A stretch of DNA of 64,000 nt, from assembly GCA_034716155.1 (NCBI GenBank), contig JAYEFR010000053.1, positions 8,188 to 72,187 of the forward strand, written 5' to 3'. The notes below the pieces were generated by a model. That model was not told the origin of the DNA. It saw nothing but the letters and a program-made list of their open reading frames with translations, and made no database searches. Made by a program: the position numbers and the translations under genes. Of the stretch, positions 26,335 to 34,524 are shown in pieces. Position 1 is the stretch's first letter. The number at the start of each line of letters is the position of its first letter. This DNA comes from JAGGYK01 sp034716155. GTDB lineage: Bacteria > Desulfobacterota > Desulfomonilia > UBA1062.

Positions 26335-27084
26335 TCAGCCCTGTATCTTACCTTTATTATATTCGATCGCCTCTCCTGGCTGCAATATCTTTACAGGCAG
26401 GTTATCCATAACTGATAAAAGATCCTTTATAGGGGTATTTACCCTCTCGAAGCTCAAGCGGAATGAACCCCAGTGGACAGGGATCATGATACGTGCATTG
26501 AGTGTATGGAAGGCCTTTATGGCATCTTTTGGCGACAGGTGATTCAACCTGAACCAGAACGGCTTATAAGCACCTATAGGTAGCACTGCCACATCGATCT
26601 CAAAACGTGATGCTATCTCTTTAAAATGCCTGCCATAACCCGTATCACCAGCAATATACACGCTTGCCTCATCACCCTCTATTATATAACCCAGATAACC
26701 CCTCCATATATCATAGATGTTCCTGGCACCCCAGTGCCTGCCTGGTGTAGCTGTGATGGAAAGGGCCCCAATCTTTATATGTCCCCAGGGACGCAATTCT
26801 GAAATCCTTAATTTACCTGCCTTTGCCGCCAGGTCCTTTGTATTCCAGGGAAGGATAACCTCTATATCATCCCTTAATCCTTTTAATGTCGGAATATCAA
26901 AGTGATCATAGTGAGCATGTGTATACAACACCACATCTGAATGGGCAATATCAGCTATATTAACAGGCAAAGGAGAGAGCCTTGGCACACCGAATGCGTG
27001 CATACTTAACATCGGGTCTATTAAGATAGAAATACCACATGCCTCTATAAGGACAGATGCATGGCCTAAAAATGTTACCCTAAT
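26335..27084 (-). CDS. UlaG-like metallo-beta-lactamase-fold hydrolase, probable ATT start
   Basis: The MBL motif YTHAHYDHFD (HxHxDH) plus AGDTGYGRHF and the late VHWGSFRL place this in the UlaG/RomA-like (NAPE-PLD-type) MBL family. The first in-frame ATG is at 27012, but the 24 codons before it encode the conserved first strands (RVTFLGHASVLIEACG then ILIDP), so the gene must start upstream. No ATG, GTG or TTG is in frame after the preceding TAA; an ATT at 27084 has AAGGAG 8 nt upstream and overlaps the PilZ-gene stop as ATTAG. That gives 250 residues. The substrate is unknown. Linked to a c-di-GMP pair. Confidence 0.85.
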   Translation of the reverse strand: MRVTFLGHASVLIEACGISILIDPMLSMHAFGVPRLSPLPVNIADIAHSDVVLYTHAHYDHFDIPTLKGLRDDIEVILPWNTKDLAAKAGKLRISELRPWGHIKIGALSITATPGRHWGARNIYDIWRGYLGYIIEGDEASVYIAGDTGYGRHFKEIASRFEIDVAVLPIGAYKPFWFRLNHLSPKDAIKAFHTLNARIMIPVHWGSFRLSFERVNTPIKDLLSVMDNLPVKILQPGEAIEYNKGKIQG

Positions 27085-27907
27085 GCTGCCTACTCCTTAA
27101 TATTTCCCTTTGCCTCTTGAAGATATACCGGATTATCTCATCCTTATCTTGGGGTTCCATCAATATAAATTGGGCACTTACTGCATGATGTTTTGTAGCA
27201 CCCTTGGCGACTTCTTTTACCCTGATGACCTCGGCCACAAATTTCATAAATAAAAGAGGTGTCATGGGTAATATCATATCCACCTCTGCCAGATCCCCCC
27301 CCTCAAACGGGGTATCGGATATAAATCTTATGCCGGAAGCGCTGATATTGACATCCTTTGGTGCGCTCTTCATCAACTCTGAGAAATCAGCGGTAAGAAA
27401 CATGTGAATCAACAAATCCAGCTTCCTGTTTACTTCCCATAGTGCCTGATTAAAAGGTATCTCGTTGGTATATGGTGTTTCATCGAGACCAGGATAGCCA
27501 TACTTGCCTTCAAGAAAAGACTCTGTAATAAGCCTGTTTCCCCTTATTCTGGTGAGTGCATCGTCTATTGCATTATCCTTATCTGATGCATGAGCAAGGA
27601 ATCTTACCTTATAATATATCTTATCATACACACGCACATATCGCCTGCGTTCCTTGTCAGGTGACACATAGGAATCAAGCTCCATCTTAAGGCCATGACC
27701 CGTATCTTCTACAACCCTGGCCAGACATGAATCATTCCCATCAGATATCTTTACCAAGCTACCAGAGGGGAAGCGAGTATCCCCTTCCGGCTTAAACATA
27801 AAGGCCTTGTCGCCACTTATATCCGTTATCATGCCCTTTGTCTTGACCTCATCCGGCGTGTAGAGAAACAGGTCGGAACTTATATCCAAAAGCATATTTA
27901 TATTCAT
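27080..27907 (-). CDS. PilZ-type c-di-GMP receptor with a large helical insertion
   Basis: A 275-residue cytoplasmic protein with an N-terminal YcgR-like beta domain (about 1-80) and a PilZ domain. The c-di-GMP motifs RRRYVRV (87-93) and NISASG (187-192, D/NxSxxG) are both present but are separated by about 95 residues, which include a helical stretch (about 110-180). In ordinary PilZ domains the gap is about 20-30 residues. Binding is therefore likely but the insertion may add oligomerisation. The gene overlaps the diguanylate cyclase by 4 nt and the hydrolase by 5 nt, so it is the probable effector of the same operon. Confidence 0.85.
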   Translation of the reverse strand: MNINMLLDISSDLFLYTPDEVKTKGMITDISGDKAFMFKPEGDTRFPSGSLVKISDGNDSCLARVVEDTGHGLKMELDSYVSPDKERRRYVRVYDKIYYKVRFLAHASDKDNAIDDALTRIRGNRLITESFLEGKYGYPGLDETPYTNEIPFNQALWEVNRKLDLLIHMFLTADFSELMKSAPKDVNISASGIRFISDTPFEGGDLAEVDMILPMTPLLFMKFVAEVIRVKEVAKGATKHHAVSAQFILMEPQDKDEIIRYIFKRQREILRSRQH

Positions 27908-28896
27908 TTACTATCCTTGAATATTTCTATTCTATTTCTGCCGCTATTTTTTGCCTCATAGAGCCCCATGTCCGCTCTTTTTACAAGATCATGGGGAGAA
28001 AGTCCATCCATATATTGGCTAATACCCATACTTACAGTGATATTCTTACCTGCGACCAAATTCATACATGCTATCTTATCTTTCATCCTGACAGCAAATT
28101 TTTCCGCCCTTACTATATCCGTATGCGGCATGATTATTACAAACTCTTCACCACCATAGCGAAAACACATATCACTCTTTCTCACACAGCCTGAAATCTT
28201 CTCAGTAATCCTCTTTAGCGCCAGATCTCCCACCTGATGACCAAAGCAATCGTTGATCTCCTTAAACCTGTCAATATCTATCATGATAATAGAAAAGATC
28301 GCCCCATAACGAGATGCCCTTTCACATTCCATGTCTAACATCTGTTCAAATGCCCTGTAATTCAAGAGTCCTGTAAGCTTGTCTCTGTACGCCATATCCT
28401 TGAGTTGTTCATTATCTATGAGTTTATCTACAGCGGGCGCCAATATTTTGACCCATTCTTTAAATATACCATCATGAATGCATTTATTTATGGATAGGGT
28501 AACAGATGCCTTGGCATTATTGATGATAGTCATATATTTGCGTTGCTGAATTACTGGCGGATGTCCGCCTATTATGATCTTAAAATATGAAAATTTGTCT
28601 GTTCTCCCACTCTTGCGTAATACTTGACTGGCATCTTTATGCCCGCCTTTTCCCAGATCCAGTACAGAATACACACGTGCCCCAGCCCCGGGTCCCCTTA
28701 TATAAAGAGCTGGCGCGCTCATAGGAAATGTTTGCCCCATAAGGGAAAGTAGATCCACAAAGGCGCTGTGGGCAGTAGGCCTTGAAAGAAGGGTGACAAC
28801 GCTCTCCGTAAAGAGGGCCAAAGGTTTGCTCTTGGAATAATCTTCTGTAAAAAAAGGCCCTTGATGGTTATCTGCAATCACTTCTTTTAAAACCAT
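27904..28896 (-). CDS. Diguanylate cyclase with GGDEF domain
   Basis: A 330-residue protein. The C-terminal GGDEF domain (about 165-325) has the active-site GGEEF at 248-252 and an allosteric I-site RKSD (RxxD) at 239-242, so product inhibition by c-di-GMP is expected. The N-terminal part (about 20-160) is a GAF-like or unrecognised sensor region with no membrane helix. It makes c-di-GMP from two GTP. It is the first gene of an overlapping set with the PilZ protein and the UlaG-like hydrolase, which suggests a local signalling unit. Confidence 0.9.
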   Translation of the reverse strand: MVLKEVIADNHQGPFFTEDYSKSKPLALFTESVVTLLSRPTAHSAFVDLLSLMGQTFPMSAPALYIRGPGAGARVYSVLDLGKGGHKDASQVLRKSGRTDKFSYFKIIIGGHPPVIQQRKYMTIINNAKASVTLSINKCIHDGIFKEWVKILAPAVDKLIDNEQLKDMAYRDKLTGLLNYRAFEQMLDMECERASRYGAIFSIIMIDIDRFKEINDCFGHQVGDLALKRITEKISGCVRKSDMCFRYGGEEFVIIMPHTDIVRAEKFAVRMKDKIACMNLVAGKNITVSMGISQYMDGLSPHDLVKRADMGLYEAKNSGRNRIEIFKDSK

Positions 28897-29076
28897 ACAT
28901 ATTCTCCTTTGCTGATATCTAACACTACCCCTGCCTTATGCAAACTACGTGCCTTTACCAATATGTTCTTTGTTCAAGGTTCTAAGTTCTATGATTTAAG
29001 TTAGAAACCCACCGTTTTCTGGTCCCTTGTAAATATGTCGACATAGAACTTTGAACTATACTAGTCTAAATTTTAC

Positions 29077-29105
29077 TTGACCTATATCTAAGCCCTGTCT
29101 ATATA
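29077..29105 (+). promoter_or_regulatory. Sigma-70-type promoter of the 2-oxoacid oxidoreductase operon
   Basis: TTGACC, 17-nt spacer and TATATA end 33 nt before the ATG at 29138. The spacer upstream carries an inverted repeat (GTTCTAAGTTCTATG, about 28977-28991, answered by CATAGAACTTTGAAC, 29042-29056). Confidence 0.6.
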
Positions 29106-29137
29106 AGCCCTAACTTATACATCAATAGGAAATGTGC

Positions 29138-29704
29138 ATGGAAAAAGATACCACCAATATATCCTGGCATGGCCGCGGCGGTCAGGGTGCGATTACTGCT
29201 GCAAAGATAGTGGCAACAGCCTCATTTCAGACAGGATATACAGGCGTTGTTATGATCCCCACATTTGGCACTGAGAGAAGAGGCGCACCTGTTATGACAT
29301 CTCTAAAGATCTCAAAGGAAAAGATCTATGACCTCTCTCCAATCGAAAACCCTGATATAGCGGTGGTACTGGACTACTTATTACTTGATGAGATAAATAT
29401 TGTTGAAGGTTTGAAGCAAGGAGGGGTACTGGTGGTAAATACACCCAAGCCTTCAAATAGCTATACCTACAATGGTATACGGGTAGCTACTGCAGATATC
29501 ACGGCAATTGCAGATGAGTCTGGCCTTGCCTATGGCATGGTAAACTCAGGGATCATCGGGGCATTTGCAAAGGCAAGCCCTCTCATAGACATAGACGTCT
29601 TAGCTAACGCCATACGTGAGGAATTCAAGGACAGAAAGCCGGAAGAAAATGCCAGGGCTGCTCTCGTTACATATGAAAGGACAATCATCAATTATGGGGA
29701 CTAG
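29138..29704 (+). CDS. porG: 2-oxoacid:ferredoxin oxidoreductase, gamma subunit
   Basis: The 188-residue gamma subunit of a four-subunit pyruvate/2-oxoacid:ferredoxin oxidoreductase. The motif WHGRGGQGAITAAKI at the N-terminus and PTFGTERRGAPVMTSLKIS are diagnostic. The complex decarboxylates a 2-oxoacid to acyl-CoA and reduces ferredoxin. A start at 29132 is in frame, but the second ATG at 29138 has AGGA at 8 nt spacing. It overlaps the delta gene by 11 nt. Substrate (pyruvate versus branched or aryl oxoacid) is not decided by this subunit. Confidence 0.92.
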   Translation: MEKDTTNISWHGRGGQGAITAAKIVATASFQTGYTGVVMIPTFGTERRGAPVMTSLKISKEKIYDLSPIENPDIAVVLDYLLLDEINIVEGLKQGGVLVVNTPKPSNSYTYNGIRVATADITAIADESGLAYGMVNSGIIGAFAKASPLIDIDVLANAIREEFKDRKPEENARAALVTYERTIINYGD

Positions 29705-30002
29705 AGAATGTAACCAGATAACATCATCGGGCGAACCAGGCCCGGGTGACGGTGGTAAGACAGGGTCATGGAGGGTGCTGCGTCCTGTTATTGATCCAAG
29801 TATATGCATACCTGCCAGAAAGAATATAGCTGCCTGCTTTATATGCTGGCTGTACTGTCCTGATTGTACAATTACACGCACCATACCACCTACCATTGAT
29901 TATGAGTACTGCAAGGGCTGCGGTATCTGTGCTGAGGAATGTCCGACAAAGGCCATAACCATGGTGGAAGAATCCAGATTTATTTCAGAGGAGAACAAGT
30001 AG
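29694..30002 (+). CDS. porD: 2-oxoacid:ferredoxin oxidoreductase, delta (ferredoxin) subunit
   Basis: A 102-residue two-cluster ferredoxin subunit. The second cluster motif CKGCGICAEECPTKA is normal (CxxCxxCxxxCP). The first is atypical: CIPARKNIAACFICWLYCP has nine residues between the first two Cys instead of two, followed by CxxCxxxCP and another Cys in PDCTI. The ORF is longer upstream but starts inside porG; ATG 29694 gives the usual size and an 11-nt overlap. The alpha gene begins directly after the stop. Confidence 0.88.
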   Translation: MGTRECNQITSSGEPGPGDGGKTGSWRVLRPVIDPSICIPARKNIAACFICWLYCPDCTITRTIPPTIDYEYCKGCGICAEECPTKAITMVEESRFISEENK

Positions 30003-31202
30003 GTGCATACAATCGAGTCAGGTAATACAGCCGCGGCCTTAGGCGTAAAGCTTGCACGTGCCCAGGTGATTGCAGCATATCCGATTACCCCGCAGACCCC
30101 TCTTACTGAAAAGCTATCTGAGTTTATTGAATCTGGGCAGATGAAGGCAGCCTATATCCCTGTTGAAAGCGAGCATAGCGCACTTGCTGTATGTATTGCT
30201 GCATCTACGGCAGGGGCCAGGGCATTTACTGCTACCAGCGCCAATGGCCTCCTTTATATGCACGAGCAGCTCCATTGGGCAGCCGGAGCGAGGCTGCCTA
30301 TTGTGATGTGCGTGGTAAACAGGGGGGTCGGTGCCCCATGGACCGTATGGAATGACCATCAAGACTCCCTCTCTCAAAGGGATACGGGCTGGATACAGAT
30401 ATATATAAATGATCATCAGGAGATCATAGATACGACTATAAAGGCATTTAAAATCGCCGAAGAAGTGAACATCCCTGTAATGGTCTGCTATGATGGATAT
30501 ATACTATCACATACCTATATGCCGTTCGATGTCCCGGATCAGAAATCAGTGGATCGATTTTTACCTCCATACAAACCAGAGAACTGCCTTGATCCTAATG
30601 CCCCGACAAATCTCAACTCGGTGACGTTACCTGATGTGCGTACAAACATAAGGGGTGAACTTGCACATGGCTACATGGAGCTCAGATACCTGCTCCAGGA
30701 GGATCTCAGAAAATCCATAGATGTGATAACAACAATAGAACAGGATTATAAAAAGATATTCAATCGGGGAGATGGTGCCTGTCTGGAAGAATACAGGTGC
30801 GAGGATGCCTCATTCATTGCCGTAGGCATGGGATCGCTTGCATTCCATCTAAGGGTGGCAGCAGATGCACTCCGTAAAGAAGGCATAAAAGTGGGTGTGG
30901 TTGGAATCAGATTGTACCGCCCGTTTCCTGATGAGGCTGTCTCTTTTGCCCTATCCAAGGCAGATGGGGTCATAGTCTTTGAAAAGGCTATCAGCTACGG
31001 GTACATGGGCCCTCTTTGCTCTGATATAACCTCGTCCTTATACAAAGATGCAAACCCCCCATTTGTGCATAACTATATACTCGGGATTGGAGGAAGGACT
31101 ATCAAAACAGACGCATTGATTGATGCCATTCGTAATTCATGTAGCAGGCCTAAAGGCAGCGATACTGCAGATTCACTAAGGTGGATCGGCCTAAAGATAT
31201 AG
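30003..31202 (+). CDS. porA: 2-oxoacid:ferredoxin oxidoreductase, alpha subunit, GTG start
   Basis: A 399-residue alpha subunit with domains I and II. The substrate-site motif YPITPQTPLTEKL (about residues 24-36) and ESEHSALAVCIAASTAGARAF are hallmarks of PorA-type proteins. The GTG start follows the delta stop at once (TAG GTG), with the ribosome site GAGGAGAAC in the end of the delta gene. The C-terminal domain (about 265-390) has the GxxAYRPFP-like 'GIRLYRPFP' region. It works with the beta subunit, which binds thiamine diphosphate. Confidence 0.92.
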   Translation: MHTIESGNTAAALGVKLARAQVIAAYPITPQTPLTEKLSEFIESGQMKAAYIPVESEHSALAVCIAASTAGARAFTATSANGLLYMHEQLHWAAGARLPIVMCVVNRGVGAPWTVWNDHQDSLSQRDTGWIQIYINDHQEIIDTTIKAFKIAEEVNIPVMVCYDGYILSHTYMPFDVPDQKSVDRFLPPYKPENCLDPNAPTNLNSVTLPDVRTNIRGELAHGYMELRYLLQEDLRKSIDVITTIEQDYKKIFNRGDGACLEEYRCEDASFIAVGMGSLAFHLRVAADALRKEGIKVGVVGIRLYRPFPDEAVSFALSKADGVIVFEKAISYGYMGPLCSDITSSLYKDANPPFVHNYILGIGGRTIKTDALIDAIRNSCSRPKGSDTADSLRWIGLKI

Positions 31203-31213
31203 GAACGGATTTT

Positions 31214-32116
31214 ATGGATGCAAAGACTACTATACTAAACCTTCCGGAAGAAGAATTCGTCAATCCCGGCACCAGGGCCTGCTCCGGGTGCGGACTTGGT
31301 ATAGCCTATCGTATCGCTTTGAAGGCACTGGGAAAAAATACCATATTGGTTGTACCGCCAAGCTGCCTTACAGTGCTGCAGGGACTCTATCCGATCGCAT
31401 CTACAAAGCTGGCTTGTATAAATGTCACGTTTGCATCCACTGCTGCCGCTGCATCCGGGATTTTAGCTGCACTCGATGTCCTGGGTAAAAAGGATATCAC
31501 AGTAGTGGGCTTTGCCGGCGATGGCGGGACCAGTGATATAGGCCTGCAGGCATTATCCGGCGCAGCAGAGAGGGGTGAAAACTTTATCTATATCTGCTAT
31601 GATAATGAAGGTTATATGAACACCGGAGTCCAGCGTTCCGGCACCACCCCTGCAGGCGCATTTACTACCAATACACCCATTTTTGGAAAGACCCAGTCTC
31701 AAAAAAATGTGCCGGCAATAATGGCGGCCCACAATATACAATATGTCGCCACCTGCTCTGCCGCCTACCCCCTTGATCTTTATGACAAGATAAAAAAGGC
31801 AAAGGATCTGCAAGGTACAAAATATATACATATCCACATCCCATGCCCCCCGGGTTGGGGTTTTGATCCAAAGGATACTGTAAGGATCGGCAAACTGGCA
31901 GTGGAGACGGGAATATTTGATCTCTATGAAATAGAATGCGGGGATTTCAGGCTTACCGGGGCATCGGCCAAACTCATTGAAAAGAGGAAACTAAGGCCTG
32001 CAAGCGAGTATTTCAGGGCTCAATCCCGATTCAAGACAATGTCAGATGGGTTGATCAAAAAGATTCAAGAACAAATAGATGCTCGCTGGAAAGCTCACTT
32101 TGAGGCGGAAGACTAA
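31214..32116 (+). CDS. porB: 2-oxoacid:ferredoxin oxidoreductase, beta subunit
   Basis: A 300-residue thiamine-diphosphate-binding beta subunit. CSGCGLGIAYRIALKALG near the N-terminus and the later Cys bind a 4Fe-4S cluster; GFAGDGGTSDIGLQALSGAAERGENF and YDNEGYMNTGVQRSGTTP (ThDP GDG...N motif) are family signatures. A frame from 31181 overlaps porA by 22 nt; ATG 31214 has AGGA 9 nt upstream. The NTGVQRSGTTP and VPAIMAAH segments fit pyruvate-type enzymes, but that is not proof of substrate. Confidence 0.92.
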   Translation: MDAKTTILNLPEEEFVNPGTRACSGCGLGIAYRIALKALGKNTILVVPPSCLTVLQGLYPIASTKLACINVTFASTAAAASGILAALDVLGKKDITVVGFAGDGGTSDIGLQALSGAAERGENFIYICYDNEGYMNTGVQRSGTTPAGAFTTNTPIFGKTQSQKNVPAIMAAHNIQYVATCSAAYPLDLYDKIKKAKDLQGTKYIHIHIPCPPGWGFDPKDTVRIGKLAVETGIFDLYEIECGDFRLTGASAKLIEKRKLRPASEYFRAQSRFKTMSDGLIKKIQEQIDARWKAHFEAED

Positions 32117-32240
32117 AAGACAGTCGATAGTCCGAAAGACAGTCGACAGTCAAAAGATAGTCGTGAGTCAAAAGAAATAGTTAAGAGTTGAGATTAACTG
32201 AAGTTTCCCCTGTTCACTGTTTACTATTTACTATTCCCCT
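32117..32240. repeat. Degenerate heptamer repeat array (AGTCNNN type)
   Basis: Between porB and the convergent dehydratase gene. AGTC recurs in steps of seven, with units AGTCGAT, AGTCCGA, AGTCGAC, AGTCAAA, AGTCGTG and short AAAAGA spacers, followed by TTTACTA units (CTGTTTACTATTTACTATTC). No gene is seen. Confidence 0.75.
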
Positions 32241-32244
32241 AATA

Positions 32245-33225
32245 TTAAGCCAGTGCCTTTTTCAGGTTATCTCTATCAATATTCCCACCTGTCATTATAA
32301 GCACGATCTTTTTACCAGAAAGCCTTTCCTTTATCTTTAATGCACCGATAATAGATGCAGCACCGGCAGCTTCTGCAAGGTTATGGGTTGTTGTAAGCGC
32401 CAGCCTTATTCCCTCTATTATCTCGTCCTCTGAGATCAGCACCACGTCTTTTACACAGTCCTTCATGATTACATAGGGCAGTTGGAATATACTCCTTGCA
32501 GCCAGTCCATGGGCAATGGTATCTGCGCTATCCAAGACCACCCACTTGCCCTGTTTCCATGACTCGTAAAACTTGGGTGCATTGCCTGCCTCTACACCAA
32601 TAATCTCCACATCCGGATTTATCGCGCTTGCCACACTTATAAGCGATGCACACCCTGAACCGCCGCCGATAGGGCAGACAACGACATCCACATCAGAGAG
32701 GTCCTCAAATATCTCGAGCGCCATTGTAGCCAGACCATTTAAAATCGCTGGTTCATTGCCCTGTTCAACATAATAATAGCCCGCACTGTCCACCAATTCA
32801 TCACAGTAGTATTGTGCCTCATAAAAATCCTGGCCATGCTCGATCAATTGTGCCCCGCAGCTCTCAATGGTCCTGTTAGTCTCGGGATTGTTATTTTCAG
32901 GCACAACCACTGTGCAGGGCACATTATACCGGGAGGCAGCCCATGCAAAAGCAAGCCCATGATTTCCCCGGGTGGCCACCAAAACTCCTGACTCTGCCTC
33001 CTCTGGAATAATCTGCTCAAAAAAATTCAGGGCGCCCCTGATCTTGAAAGAACCGGTTGGATGGTGATTTTCGTGCTTGACATAGACTTCCGCATCAATA
33101 AGTCTACTCAACTCAGAATGGTAGATCAAATTTGTTCTCTTTATATACTGGTATACAGGCCCCCTGGCCCTAATCGCCCCCTTAATATCAACTTCCTTGC
33201 TTAACTCTTCATATTTGCGAAACAT
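32245..33225 (-). CDS. PLP-dependent threonine/serine dehydratase-like enzyme
   Basis: A 326-residue fold-type II PLP enzyme. The Schiff-base Lys is in HHPTGSFKIRGAL (about residues 56-68), the phosphate-binding loop is GGGSGCASL, and NHGLAF and EAAGAASIIGA are conserved. Without an ACT regulatory domain it resembles catabolic threonine ammonia-lyase or serine racemase-like proteins (L-threonine to 2-oxobutanoate plus ammonia). The product could feed the adjacent 2-oxoacid oxidoreductase, though this is only inference from position. Downstream of the SH3 gene by 13 nt. Confidence 0.85.
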   Translation of the reverse strand: MFRKYEELSKEVDIKGAIRARGPVYQYIKRTNLIYHSELSRLIDAEVYVKHENHHPTGSFKIRGALNFFEQIIPEEAESGVLVATRGNHGLAFAWAASRYNVPCTVVVPENNNPETNRTIESCGAQLIEHGQDFYEAQYYCDELVDSAGYYYVEQGNEPAILNGLATMALEIFEDLSDVDVVVCPIGGGSGCASLISVASAINPDVEIIGVEAGNAPKFYESWKQGKWVVLDSADTIAHGLAARSIFQLPYVIMKDCVKDVVLISEDEIIEGIRLALTTTHNLAEAAGAASIIGALKIKERLSGKKIVLIMTGGNIDRDNLKKALA

Positions 33226-33238
33226 TATATCCCCACCC

Positions 33239-33910
33239 CTAAAATTTATAAGTTGCCTTTTTAGGCCTGGACCGCAAAGACTGAATAAAGATACCTATCA
33301 ACAAACCAAAGATGATAAACCCGCCGCCGATAAAGGTAAATGCCAGCCTTTCAGATGTCTTGAGTCTCCGGTTTTCTTTTGATATATCTTCCATCTTCAT
33401 ATCTTTGATCTTTGTCTCTTCAAGGAGCTTATCATGCGCTGCCTTTAGTTCTAAATATGTGGCAGATGCATTTTTCAGGTCCTCATAATCTTTGGTTAAT
33501 CTATCAACCTTTGTATTAAGGCCGCTTATTCCAAACTTGAATTTCTGGGCCTCTTTTCTAAGACGTTTATTATCCTCACGCAACTCGCTGATTGTATCTG
33601 TCTGTGATTTCACCTTTTTACTCAATTGAGAAACGATAAGTGCCTTTGGGGTATTTGATGTAAGGTATCTATTGAGAACCCACCCAACCTTTCCTTTTGG
33701 TGTCCTTACCTTTGACCAATCTCCCTGCTCCTCTATTATCTCCAAAAAATCATTCGTATTTGCCATTGCCAGGATCCCGGCCTCAGGGCTCGGAGATGTC
33801 CTTACTGTAAGGTTTAGCCAGTCCCTCACATACAGACCCTTTGCGAATGCTGGATTAAAAGGGAGGAACAATACTACCAACAGCACAAACAACAACAATT
33901 TCTTATTCAT
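33239..33910 (-). CDS. SH3-domain and C-terminal-anchor protein (TIGR04211-like)
   Basis: A 223-residue protein with a signal peptide (about 1-24), a bacterial SH3 domain (about 28-90, RDWLNLTVRTSPSPEAGILAM and WSKVRTPKGKVGWVLNRYL), a coiled-coil (about 100-180) and a C-terminal transmembrane helix (about 192-213, IGGGFIIFGLLIGIF) with a basic tail. This architecture matches the TIGR04211 family of Gram-negative bacteria. It may act in the periplasm, anchored to the inner membrane. It precedes the dehydratase by 13 nt. Confidence 0.85.
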   Translation of the reverse strand: MNKKLLLFVLLVVLFLPFNPAFAKGLYVRDWLNLTVRTSPSPEAGILAMANTNDFLEIIEEQGDWSKVRTPKGKVGWVLNRYLTSNTPKALIVSQLSKKVKSQTDTISELREDNKRLRKEAQKFKFGISGLNTKVDRLTKDYEDLKNASATYLELKAAHDKLLEETKIKDMKMEDISKENRRLKTSERLAFTFIGGGFIIFGLLIGIFIQSLRSRPKKATYKF

Positions 33911-34128
33911 AAGATATAACCTCTATTCCTTTGCCCTATTACATTATATAACAACAAGTTGCAACCGTATAAGAGTCCAAAATACAGTCGACAGTCAGCA
34001 GTCGATAGTCGTCAGTCCAAAAGACAGTCGATAGTCGTCAGTCGAAACCTATTCTTTTGACTGTTCTTGTATTCGAGTTTGAGGTATATTTCTAATTGTA
34101 TAATCGTTAGTTAATTGGTGTTTGAATG
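33911..34128. repeat. Spacer left of the assembly gap with a heptamer array
   Basis: AGTC-type heptamers fill about 33983-34044 (AGTCGAC, AGTCAGC, AGTCGAT, AGTCGTC, AGTCCAA). The remaining 80 nt before the gap have no recognisable gene. A short minus-strand frame crosses the gap but shows no family signature. Confidence 0.7.
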
Positions 34129-34228
34129 NNNNNNNNNNNNNNNNNNNNNNNNNNNNNNNNNNNNNNNNNNNNNNNNNNNNNNNNNNNNNNNNNNNNNNNN
34201 NNNNNNNNNNNNNNNNNNNNNNNNNNNN
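34129..34228. other. Scaffold gap of 100 N
   Basis: An exact 100-base run of N, probably an arbitrary gap length from scaffolding. Both sides end in the same 9-mer GTTTGAATG (34120-34128 and 34229-34237). Confidence 0.95.
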
Positions 34229-34501
34229 GTTTGAATGCAGATTACGGCCTGAAAGATCAGATTCGAAGGGCCGCGGTTTCATCAATGTCAAATATAGCAG
34301 AAGGTTTTGCCAGAAAAAGTGATAGGGAGTTTGCAAATTTTCTCAATATAGCAATGGGCTTTTTTTGCTGAGGTTCAATCTCAGTTATATGTGGTTCTAG
34401 ATTTAGAATACATTGACGAGGACGAGTTCAAAAAAGTCTCTGATCTTGCCGGAGAAGTGGCCCGTTTGCTAACCAATTTCCAGAAATACCTAATCGAGTA
34501 A
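34229..34501 (+). pseudogene. Four-helix-bundle protein (23S rRNA intervening-sequence type), 5' cut by gap and frameshifted
   Basis: The segment YGLKDQIRRAAVSSMSNIAE and GFARKSDREFANFLNIA is the core of the four-helix-bundle (S23/IVP) family. After AMGF the frame ends at TGA; removing one T from the T7 run at about 34360-34366 restores GFFAEVQSQLYVVLDLEYID and a full C-terminus ending at TAA 34499-34501. The 5' end is lost in the gap. The break may be a true mutation or a homopolymer error near the gap. Such proteins are common next to variable loci; their role is unknown. Confidence 0.8.
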
Positions 34502-34524
34502 ATGATACCACCACTTCAAGATTT

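Noticed and set aside
28897..29076. Riboswitch or structured leader before the oxidoreductase operon
   Set aside because: Only an imperfect inverted repeat of GTTCTA units is seen; it ends before the promoter and would not be transcribed with the operon.
34049..34336. Minus-strand frame across the N gap
   Set aside because: It is open only because N codons are unknown, and it is antisense to a clear four-helix-bundle fragment.
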